From assembly GCA_946187345.1 (NCBI GenBank), contig CAMHQD010000024.1:1-34475 (forward strand): a stretch of 34,475 bases of DNA. Reading direction: 5' to 3'. Positions 1-5,880 of the stretch are shown here, one piece after another. Below the pieces are notes generated by a model, which saw only the letters and a program-made list of their open reading frames with translations, made no database searches and had not been told where the DNA came from. Numbering within the stretch: position 1 is the first letter of the stretch; each line of letters opens with the position of its first letter. The DNA comes from an uncultured Porphyromonadaceae bacterium. GTDB lineage: Bacteria; Bacteroidota; Bacteroidia; Bacteroidales; Muribaculaceae. Made by a program: the position numbers and the translations under genes.

Positions 1-91
1 CTCAGTGTTTAATTTGTTGACTTTAATTGTCGCGGCTCGGGCGGCCGGGCTCGACATTTGTCCCCGCCCTGAAGCCCCGATACGGCGGCGC

Positions 92-493
92 TCACTCGGG
101 CAGAGCGCGGATGATGAACTCATTCCACGGCCAGCGGGCCTCATACTTCTCCACAGCCCGCGCCGGAACATACAATTTGCAGGACCGAGCGACTTTCCTG
201 TCAAAAGCCGTGCCACTAATAGCGACTTGATCAGGATTTTCAATCAGGCAACATACACTCTTCAATTCTTTGCAGCCGCCGAAAGCCCCTCTGCCGATTT
301 TTGTCACCGAGGCGGGAATCGTCACCGAGGTTAAACCTCTGCAACCTGCGAACTCATACTGTCTGATCACGCCATTATAAATCAAACTCTCGGGGATCGT
401 CAAATGTCCGGACACGGGCTTTCCTCCCTTGAGCACTTCCGTCACAAAGCCACCGTTATAGATACGATGTTGTCTGATTAAAAAATTATCCAT
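92..493 (-). CDS. Short BspA-type leucine-rich-repeat protein (probable fragment or domain-sized paralogue)
   Basis: The 133-residue product carries a couple of BspA/LRR_5-type units: a 'LTIPESL' strand, then 'FAGCRGLTSVTIPASVTKIGRGAFGGCKELKSV', given here as residues roughly 48-80, and an ending typical of such proteins (a 'LYVPARAVEKYEA' segment, then a W-rich tail). Full family members usually have a signal peptide, many more repeats and often a sorting domain. This one has no signal peptide, and the frame closes upstream at an in-frame TAG near 550, so it cannot be extended. It lies 94 nt downstream of rtcB on the same strand and could be co-transcribed, although nothing ties it to RNA repair. 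It may be a remnant of a larger surface protein or a small cytoplasmic LRR protein. The coding call is fairly secure; the role is unknown. Confidence 0.7.
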   Translation of the reverse strand: MDNFLIRQHRIYNGGFVTEVLKGGKPVSGHLTIPESLIYNGVIRQYEFAGCRGLTSVTIPASVTKIGRGAFGGCKELKSVCCLIENPDQVAISGTAFDRKVARSCKLYVPARAVEKYEARWPWNEFIIRALPE

Positions 494-587
494 ATTGTCG
501 CGAATAAATTGGTTCGGTTTTTGGGGAACGGAGGACGCGTTTATCGCCTAATGCGAGAAACCACTGTGAGCCGGTTATTGCCGGACA

Positions 588-1763
588 TCAGCCCTTGACC
601 ACGGCCACCGGGCTCAGTTTGGTCTTGACGGTCACCAGATCGGCCTCAAGAGCGATCACGATGTCGATATCTTTATAGGCGCCGGCAGCCTCGTCCAGGT
701 CATCTTGTGAACTCATGTTGTGGACGATACCCTTGTCCTCCATCTTGCGGATCTCGTCCTCGAGGTTGAGCGTTTTGATGGCCTGGGTGCGACTCATCTG
801 ACGCCCGGCGCCATGTGACGAACTCATGAAGCTGTCGGGGTTGCCGAGACCCTCAACGATGTAGGAGCAGGTGCCCTGTGAACCGGGGATGATGCCCACC
901 TCGCCGGCGCGGGCACGCACGGCTCCCTTGCGGTGAACGATGCAGTTGCTGCCAAAGTGGTTCTCAATCGCCGCATAGTTATGGGCGATGTTAATCATCG
1001 GCTCAAACTCCACCCCGGGCACCGCGTCGGCAATCACTTCCTGGATGCGCTCCATCATCAACTGGCGGTTACACTTGGCGAAGGCGACGCAATAGGTCAT
1101 CTCGTTCCAGTAGTCGGTGAACTCAGGGGTGTCCATCGGCAAGAAAGGCATCAACAACTCAGGCGCCACACTGCTGTAATACATCGCGTTGAGTTCCTTG
1201 GCGCGGTTGTTGTAGAAGTCACCCACCTGCTTGCCGAGGTTGCGCGAGCCGGAGTGAATCATAATCCAGAGCCAGCCGTCCTCATCGCGCTGCAACTCAA
1301 TGAAGTGGTTGCCGCCGCCCAAGGTGCCCACCTGAAAGCGGATAAACGGATACTGCGACTTGACCACCGCGAGAGTATCGATGTCGAAACCGGTGGGCAG
1401 ATACTTCTCATCCTGGCTCTCACCATGATGAGACTGACCCACCGGGATACGCTCACGGATACCCTTCATAATCACCTCGCGCAAGACACGCGCGGTCAGG
1501 CTGGCGGCCGGGATATTGGTCTTCACGGCACACATGCCGCAGCCTATATCCACGCCAACAGCGTTGGGAATCACCACGTTGGTGGTAGGCAGCACACCGC
1601 CGATGGGCATACCCTTGCCGCCATGACAGTCAGGCATTATCGCTATGTGATGATAGACAAAAGGCAGTGACGCCAGGTTGCAGATCTGCTCACGCGCGGC
1701 CTCATCAAAGTCGGTGGTCCACATCTTCACCACCGTCTTACCGATTTTTTCAACTTTCACCAT
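588..1763 (-). CDS. rtcB: RNA-splicing ligase RtcB
   Basis: RtcB joins RNA 2',3'-cyclic-phosphate or 3'-phosphate ends to 5'-OH ends using GTP and Mn2+, by way of a GMP-histidine intermediate. The 391 residues keep the full active site: D72 and C75 in VDIGCGMC, H153 in GGGNHFIE, H170 in the MIHSGSRNLG stretch, H261 in HNYA, and the guanylated histidine H317 in SSSHGAGR. It ends with the usual DLV...LSPVAVVKG tail. The length is slightly below that of E. coli RtcB. The frame is open 14 codons further upstream, but the ATG at 1763 starts the canonical MVKVEKIGKT sequence, so I use it. It follows ro60 after 170 nt that contain a long stem (see 1834-1922). No rtcA cyclase or archease gene is nearby. 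Pairing with a Ro60 gene is known for bacterial RNA-repair operons. Confidence 0.96.
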   Translation of the reverse strand: MVKVEKIGKTVVKMWTTDFDEAAREQICNLASLPFVYHHIAIMPDCHGGKGMPIGGVLPTTNVVIPNAVGVDIGCGMCAVKTNIPAASLTARVLREVIMKGIRERIPVGQSHHGESQDEKYLPTGFDIDTLAVVKSQYPFIRFQVGTLGGGNHFIELQRDEDGWLWIMIHSGSRNLGKQVGDFYNNRAKELNAMYYSSVAPELLMPFLPMDTPEFTDYWNEMTYCVAFAKCNRQLMMERIQEVIADAVPGVEFEPMINIAHNYAAIENHFGSNCIVHRKGAVRARAGEVGIIPGSQGTCSYIVEGLGNPDSFMSSSHGAGRQMSRTQAIKTLNLEDEIRKMEDKGIVHNMSSQDDLDEAAGAYKDIDIVIALEADLVTVKTKLSPVAVVKG

Positions 1764-1833
1764 TGCTATAGAATATTGTTTATTAAGTTTCTTGAAATAA
1801 AACACAGATTGCCATGAGAGTAGCCCGCATTAA

Positions 1834-1922
1834 AAAGCGATGAACACAACTTTGACAACCATAACAGGCCTTATATATCAAGCTCATCAATATAAAATTG
1901 TTTTGGTTGTGCTCATCACTTT
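1834..1922 (-). ncRNA. Long-stem RNA structure between ro60 and rtcB
   Basis: In the minus-strand transcript that would run from ro60 into rtcB, AAAAAGTGATGAGCACAAC (from 1922 down to 1904) can pair with GTTGTGTTCATCGCTTTTT (1852 down to 1834, to within about a base). This gives a 19-bp stem. The only two non-Watson-Crick positions are G-U on this strand; on the plus strand they would be A-C mismatches, so the structure favours the ro60-rtcB mRNA. The loop is about 50 nt and AT-rich, with a small inner stem (UUAUAU/AUAUAA). The right arm ends in five U. It could be an attenuator or partial terminator, an RNase processing site, or another small RNA. It lacks the internal-loop motif of the array at 3538-3774. 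Confidence 0.55.
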
Positions 1923-1933
1923 TTCAGGCGGCT

Positions 1934-3457
1934 TCAAATCTCAATCTTGTTAATCTCGGCCAAGGCATCAGCACCCTTGTCAAATGCCGAGAGCACGTCA
2001 AAGATGCGGTCGCTCCAGCCGGCGATCAGATAGACGTCGTTTCCCTCGAGGCGCAGCGGCAACTGTCCGTAGCCGGCGAGGTCAAAGAGGTAGAGTTTTG
2101 CCTCGGGTGCCAGCTTCTTGTAGGCCCGCCACGAGTTGGCAAATGACTTGTCACGGCCGGTGCTGTCCCACATCTGCATGTCGGTGAACATCATCACCTT
2201 GTCAATCACAGTGCCGCTCTCGCGCAGCCAGTCGATCACCTTATAGCCGTTGGTGCTGTAGCCCACCTCACCCTCCATCTGTCGCAGCTGCTGCGTCGCC
2301 TGCAGGATGTTGCCGGTGGGCATGTTCACCACCTTCCATGTGTCGCCAAAGATGCCGGCGACCACCTGCTTGCAGCGGCTGCGCAACAGCATCGACAACA
2401 ACAGGCCGATATCGTAGCCGAACACCGAGCTGCGCTCGCTGATGGGGAAGAACATCGAGCCACTCACGTCCGATGCGAGCAACACGCGTGTGTTCTCGTC
2501 AAAGCCCTCGATATTGGCGGCCGAGCACTTCACCGCGGCCTCAAGAGCGTTCATCAGCGCCACAGTGTCGGTCGAGATCTCCTTCTCAATCTCGCGGTAA
2601 GCCGACAGATAACGGAACGGCAGCTGCTTCGAGGCCGCCACCTGCCCCGCGTCGGCCAAGCGGCGCGCCACCCGCTGAATCGCGTCATGCGACACACCAG
2701 CCCGCAACATATTGCGCAGGTTGCGCATCAAGGCCATGTAGCCCAGTTTGCCGCTGGCGATTAACTCCTCCCACTTCTCGCGGAAGAACGCGCGACGCTC
2801 CTCATCGGAGCCAAACGACATCTGGCCCAGCGCCGACAGCTCTGTCTCCCAAGTGTAGGGAGTCTCCAAAGTGCGGTTCGCAATCTTGTCAAAGATGGCC
2901 TGCTGCCGCTCATCCTTGGCCTTGGGGTGCACCAGGAACAACGCGTCTCGCAGCTTCACCTCTAAATTGTCGCGGTCGTACTTGGCGAACTGGTACTCGT
3001 CAAAGCGGTTGAACGCGCGCTGCAGGCCGTTCTGAATCTGCCGCGACAACTTCGACAGCTTCTTGCGCCCGTCACCACTCGGGTTGCGCCACTGGTAGCA
3101 CATCAGCAGCTCCATAATCTCGTCGGCGCGCAGCACAACGCGGTCCACAGTGCGGGAAACAAGGTCATCGCCGTTGTGCAACAATGCCAAGTTAACAACC
3201 AAGAGCAACGGGATGCTGCGAAGATGCATCACCGTGCGGGCATAGATTGCCAGGCGGGCCACAAACTCGGGCGAGACATCGAGCATCAGGTTGCCGATGC
3301 GCTCAACGCGCTCGGCCTGATTCTCATAGAAGTTGTCGCTCAGTGAGGCGGTCACCACCGCCGAGTACAGCTCCAACTCGGGCGTCATGGCGTAGGCCGG
3401 AGTTCCCTCGCGGTTCACCAGACGGCCGGTCTCTTTCAGTTTCGAATTGAAGTTCAT
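1934..3457 (-). CDS. Ro60/Rsr-like TROVE and vWA domain RNA-binding protein
   Basis: Orthologues of the Ro60 autoantigen form a HEAT-repeat ring that binds Y RNAs on its outer surface and the ends of misfolded or damaged RNAs in its central hole. In bacteria they act with exonucleases or beside RNA-repair enzymes. The 507 residues fit: an alpha-helical TROVE region at about 15-310, rich in short helices (for example 'LAIYARTVMHLRSIPLLLVV', about 69-88), followed by a von Willebrand factor A domain with an intact MIDAS (D330-V-S-G-S, T402, D426 in FTDMQM). The ATG at 3457 gives a typical N-terminus (MNFNSKLKETGRLVNREGTPAYAMTP in part). It is the first gene of the minus-strand ro60-rtcB pair. 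Its 5' flank holds the tandem RNA array at 3538-3774. No TAnnTTTG box is visible upstream, so its promoter may use another sigma factor or an activator. Confidence 0.93.
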   Translation of the reverse strand: MNFNSKLKETGRLVNREGTPAYAMTPELELYSAVVTASLSDNFYENQAERVERIGNLMLDVSPEFVARLAIYARTVMHLRSIPLLLVVNLALLHNGDDLVSRTVDRVVLRADEIMELLMCYQWRNPSGDGRKKLSKLSRQIQNGLQRAFNRFDEYQFAKYDRDNLEVKLRDALFLVHPKAKDERQQAIFDKIANRTLETPYTWETELSALGQMSFGSDEERRAFFREKWEELIASGKLGYMALMRNLRNMLRAGVSHDAIQRVARRLADAGQVAASKQLPFRYLSAYREIEKEISTDTVALMNALEAAVKCSAANIEGFDENTRVLLASDVSGSMFFPISERSSVFGYDIGLLLSMLLRSRCKQVVAGIFGDTWKVVNMPTGNILQATQQLRQMEGEVGYSTNGYKVIDWLRESGTVIDKVMMFTDMQMWDSTGRDKSFANSWRAYKKLAPEAKLYLFDLAGYGQLPLRLEGNDVYLIAGWSDRIFDVLSAFDKGADALAEINKIEI

Positions 3458-3537
3458 CTTCGTTACATCTTTAATAGTTAATAATTATAAGTGAGTTTCC
3501 CAAAACAATGAGAAACACTCCGTTGAGTCTAAAAAAA

Positions 3538-3611
3538 GCAAGGCGACAAGCGATAAGGCTGAAACATTTACGTAAACAAAAAACGAAGTAAGCCTTATCT
3601 ACGGCACTTGC
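3538..3611 (+). ncRNA. Candidate Y-like RNA module, copy 1 of 3
   Basis: Outer stem GCAAG (3538-3542)/CTTGC (3607-3611); asymmetric internal loop GCGACAAGCG (3543-3552) opposite CTACGGCA (3599-3606); inner 8-bp stem ATAAGGCT (3553-3560)/AGCCTTAT (3591-3598); 30-nt A-rich loop ending in AACGAAGTA. The fold is stem, conserved internal loop, stem, large loop, which is the general shape of Ro60-bound Y RNAs. The right arm (CTACGGCACTTG) resembles, from memory, the CTACTGCACTTG near the 3' end of human Y1. The plus-strand direction is inferred from a G-U pair in copy 3. No promoter of the usual type is visible just upstream. Confidence 0.62.
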
Positions 3612-3621
3612 GTTGAATCGC

Positions 3622-3697
3622 GGCAAGGCGACAAGCGATAAGACTGAAACATTCACGTAAACCAAAAACGAAGTAAGTCTTATCTACGGCACTTGCC
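3622..3697 (+). ncRNA. Candidate Y-like RNA module, copy 2 of 3
   Basis: Outer stem GGCAAG (3622-3627)/CTTGCC (3692-3697); internal loop GCGACAAGCG (3628-3637) opposite CTACGGCA (3684-3691); inner stem ATAAGACT (3638-3645)/AGTCTTAT (3676-3683); 30-nt loop. Relative to copy 1, one inner pair changes from G-C to A-T on both sides, a compensatory double change. The outer stem gains a sixth pair. Only 10 nt separate it from copy 1, so the copies are unlikely to have separate promoters. Confidence 0.62.
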
Positions 3698-3702
3698 ATG
3701 AG

Positions 3703-3774
3703 ACAACAGGGCGATTGGCGATAAGGCTGTTGATGAGAATTAACGAAGTAAGTCTTATCTACGGCACCTGTTGT
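3703..3774 (+). ncRNA. Candidate Y-like RNA module, copy 3 of 3
   Basis: Outer stem ACAACAGG (3703-3710)/CCTGTTGT (3767-3774), perfectly paired although its sequence differs from copies 1 and 2; internal loop GCGATTGGCG (3711-3720) opposite the invariant CTACGGCA (3759-3766); inner stem ATAAGGCT (3721-3728)/AGTCTTAT (3751-3758). One inner pair is G3726-T3753, a G-U wobble on the plus strand but a C-A mismatch on the minus strand, which argues for plus-strand transcription. The loop is only 22 nt but ends in the same AACGAAGTA. This copy is the most diverged and so gives most of the covariation support. Confidence 0.62.
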
Positions 3775-3898
3775 TTATCATTTGTAATGTGGCGGCCATG
3801 TGGGGGAACCATCGCCCGCGGCGACCGCGACACTACTGTTTTCAATCGTTCAATGAGCGCTGTTGTAAATTTCTGAGCGCAAAGTAAGTTACGCGCTC

Positions 3899-3913
3899 CG
3901 CAATCTATTTGCG
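3899..3913. promoter_or_regulatory. Candidate regulator-binding inverted repeat, site 1
   Basis: CGCAA-TCTAT-TTGCG, a perfect 5-bp inverted repeat with a 5-nt spacer. It has the same half-sites and spacing as site 2 at 3967-3981, 68 bp away, and the spacer sequences differ. That pattern is expected of a dimeric regulator's operator. The WYL protein encoded next door is the obvious candidate. Confidence 0.45.
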
Positions 3914-3966
3914 CAGCAAGAAAAAAACGAAAAAAACATCAAAAAAAACGCGATTTTTAACATATC

Positions 3967-3981
3967 CGCAAATACATTGCG
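3967..3981. promoter_or_regulatory. Candidate regulator-binding inverted repeat, site 2
   Basis: CGCAA-ATACA-TTGCG, with half-sites identical to site 1. It ends 10 bp before the TACCTTTG box of the WYL promoter, where the -33 element would normally lie. That position would suit autorepression, or activation from a class II-like position. Confidence 0.5.
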
Positions 3982-3991
3982 CGGAAATCAC

Positions 3992-3999
3992 TACCTTTG
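3992..3999 (+). promoter_or_regulatory. Bacteroidetes-type -7 box of the WYL regulator gene
   Basis: TACCTTTG fits TAnnTTTG and lies 40 nt before the ATG at 4040. There is no TTG at the usual 19-21 nt upstream (the nearest is 12 nt away, inside the CGCAA-N5-TTGCG site). This suggests a promoter that depends on a regulator. Confidence 0.55.
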
Positions 4000-4039
4000 C
4001 GGCAAATTTCTCTCTCCAACATCTAAAAACAGATAAACT

Positions 4040-5086
4040 ATGCCGGCCAACAAAAACGCCCTCATCCGATACAAGACGCTGGACAACTGCCTGCGCAACC
4101 CCTACCGCCGCTGGACAATCAACGACCTCGTTGAGGCCTGCGCCGATGCCCTCTATGAGTTCGAGGGAATTAGACGCGGCATCTCGCTGCGCACTATCCA
4201 GGGCGACCTCTACATGATGCGCAGCGACAAACTGGGCTACAACGCGCCCATCGAGGTGTACGACCAAAAGTACTACCGCTACTCCGACCCCAACTACTCC
4301 ATCATGAACCTGCCGTTGTCGCAGGGCGACATCAACACTATGACCGAGGCAGTCAACCTCCTGCGGCAGCTTGAGGACTTCAGCCACTTCGGCGAGATGG
4401 CCGACATCGTCAGCCGGTTGCAGGACAACCTCGCCATGGCCCACGGCAACAAGAAAATCGTCGACTTTGAGCGAAACAGCGACCTCAAGGGGCTGCGCTT
4501 CCTCAACCCGCTGTACAATCACATCGCGCAGCGACACACACTGCGCGTCACATACCGGTCCTTCTCATCGCGCCAGCCCCACACTTACACCGTCTTTCCG
4601 CATCTGCTCAAGGAGTACCGCAACCGCTGGTTCGTGTTCTGCTCGTCAGAGAAAGGCAAAATTTACAACTTGGCCCTCGACCGCATTGATGAGATAATAG
4701 AGGCGGGCGACATCACCTATCGCGACAACCCAGACTTTGACGCCGACACATACTTCAAAAACATCATCGGTGTCACACGGTGGGGCGAGCCCGTCACAAT
4801 CGTATTCCTCGCCAACCGCGACCAAGCCGGCTACATCGCCACAAAGCCCATCCACTCCTCGCAACGCGTCGTCAGGGACAAGGCCGACGACGGCAGCATG
4901 ATATTCTCGGTGACTTTGGAGCCCAACTGGGAATTCTTCGCGCTGATGCTCAGTTTCGGCCAGGGAGTGCGCATCCTCTCGCCAGACCACATCGTGGCCG
5001 AAATGAAACGGAAACTCCACGATGCCCTCGACCAATACTCCACCCCCGCGGCCACAGGTTGTGAAGCGCCGGACGAAATCTCGTGA
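4040..5086 (+). CDS. WYL-domain transcriptional regulator
   Basis: The 348-residue protein has an N-terminal DNA-binding region (about 1-85; likely recognition helix around 46-61, with SLRTIQGDLYMMR), a linker helix region (about 93-135), a WYL domain (about 157-221, including TYRSF at 171-175, PHLLKEYRNRWFVF at 187-200 and LALDRI at 211-216) and a C-terminal WCX-like extension (about 245-335). WYL domains bind nucleic acids or nucleotide-like ligands and often control DNA-damage or defence genes. The gene is divergent from ro60-rtcB, with the RNA array between them. In Proteobacteria the equivalent position is held by RtcR, a CARF-AAA sigma-54 activator, so this is an alternative regulator. 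Two inverted repeats and a -7 box lie upstream. The family assignment is firm; the regulated genes are inferred. Confidence 0.9.
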   Translation: MPANKNALIRYKTLDNCLRNPYRRWTINDLVEACADALYEFEGIRRGISLRTIQGDLYMMRSDKLGYNAPIEVYDQKYYRYSDPNYSIMNLPLSQGDINTMTEAVNLLRQLEDFSHFGEMADIVSRLQDNLAMAHGNKKIVDFERNSDLKGLRFLNPLYNHIAQRHTLRVTYRSFSSRQPHTYTVFPHLLKEYRNRWFVFCSSEKGKIYNLALDRIDEIIEAGDITYRDNPDFDADTYFKNIIGVTRWGEPVTIVFLANRDQAGYIATKPIHSSQRVVRDKADDGSMIFSVTLEPNWEFFALMLSFGQGVRILSPDHIVAEMKRKLHDALDQYSTPAATGCEAPDEIS

Positions 5087-5106
5087 ACCGCGCCTCAATC
5101 CCGTGT

Positions 5107-5817
5107 TTACAATACGAGCCGGGCAATCCGGCCCGCGTCGTCCAGCGTGAAACAGCGGCGGCAATCGAGACAGGCATAGCGGTCGGTGATAACGGGCTCC
5201 ACCGGCTGCTGGGTGTGGCCAAACACTTGATAGATACCCTCGGGCAACTCGCCCGACAATTCTGCCTCGCGCACATCAGCCCATAGCGGACCGCCCACCG
5301 TCTGCAACCCTCCACGCAAGCGTCCCACCTGCGACAACGCGCGCTCGCCTGCCTCAGTGCCAAGCAGCCCGTTCAACGCAGCCGCGCTGCACTCGGGCAT
5401 CACATCGCTGTTCTTTTCCAACCACGAGCACAGCACCGGCGCATGGGTCATCAGCACGCGCCGCTCCCCCGCAACCGTCTCCCACGCCAAGCGGAACAAG
5501 TCACTATTATCGGCAAACAGCCGCTTGATTTCCCTCTCGTTAAAGAAATCGTAGCGCGAACTGCATGCCAAGTCATTCACAACCTCACTGCTATAGTGCA
5601 TATCATGATTGCCCAATAGCAGTGTCACACGTTCGGCATTGGCTCGTTTATAGGAAATTATCTCCATGAAGCGCTCAATCGCCACCTTAGGCGTGATACC
5701 CTCATAACTATATGGATCGAGATAGTCACCCAAGAACACAATGTGGTCCCAAGCGCAAGCATTAAGTGCCGGCACATAAAAGTCGCGCCCGTGAACATCA
5801 GGAACAATCAGTATCAT
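5107..5817 (-). CDS. Calcineurin-like metallophosphoesterase
   Basis: A single-domain metallophosphoesterase of 236 residues with the complete two-metal set: D7-x-H9 (PDVHG), D31 in FLGDYLD, N70-H71-D72 (GNHD), H125 (MTHAP) and H201 in GHT. Such enzymes hydrolyse phosphomonoesters or phosphodiesters, and the substrate cannot be read from the sequence. There is no signal peptide, so it is cytoplasmic. It ends 20 nt from the WYL gene, facing it, and lies 63 nt downstream of the U32 gene on the same strand. That gap contains a small hairpin, AGCGGA-N4-TCCGCT, at about 5844-5859. The gene is probably read with the U32 gene. A role in trimming RNA ends (for example a cyclic phosphate) is possible given the neighbourhood but unproven. 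Confidence 0.85.
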   Translation of the reverse strand: MILIVPDVHGRDFYVPALNACAWDHIVFLGDYLDPYSYEGITPKVAIERFMEIISYKRANAERVTLLLGNHDMHYSSEVVNDLACSSRYDFFNEREIKRLFADNSDLFRLAWETVAGERRVLMTHAPVLCSWLEKNSDVMPECSAAALNGLLGTEAGERALSQVGRLRGGLQTVGGPLWADVREAELSGELPEGIYQVFGHTQQPVEPVITDRYACLDCRRCFTLDDAGRIARLVL

Positions 5818-5880
5818 TTGAGTTGTGAATTAAGTTATACATAGCGGAACGGTCCGCTTTGCGTTGTACACTGAAACAAA

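Larger units (their letters stand above)
3775..3991. other. Intergenic stretch between the RNA array and the WYL gene
   Basis: This stretch has no gene. It contains a GC-rich island (about 3789-3833) with small stems such as CGCGG-CGA-CCGCG, an inverted repeat GAGCGC (3875-3880)/GCGCTC (3893-3898) with a 12-nt loop, and an A-rich run (3919-3958). The two CGCAA-N5-TTGCG sites are listed separately. I found no T-arm or D-arm consensus of the kind expected for a tRNA-like (YrlA) module. Confidence 0.5.

Noticed and set aside
933-1670. A long plus-strand open frame opposite rtcB
   Set aside because: The reverse strand encodes a complete RtcB with an intact active site. The opposing frame is a composition artefact.
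3599-3620. Sigma-54 promoter in the array (GGCAC-N5-TTGA)
   Set aside because: The essential GC of the -12 element is missing, and the sequence is part of the conserved right arm of the RNA fold.
3471-3665. A 64-codon minus-strand frame over the RNA array
   Set aside because: It coincides with structured repeats, has no similarity I recognise, and the compensatory changes follow base pairing rather than codons.
3775-3900. tRNA-like (YrlA) module after copy 3
   Set aside because: No T-loop or D-loop consensus or cloverleaf pairing could be found on either strand.
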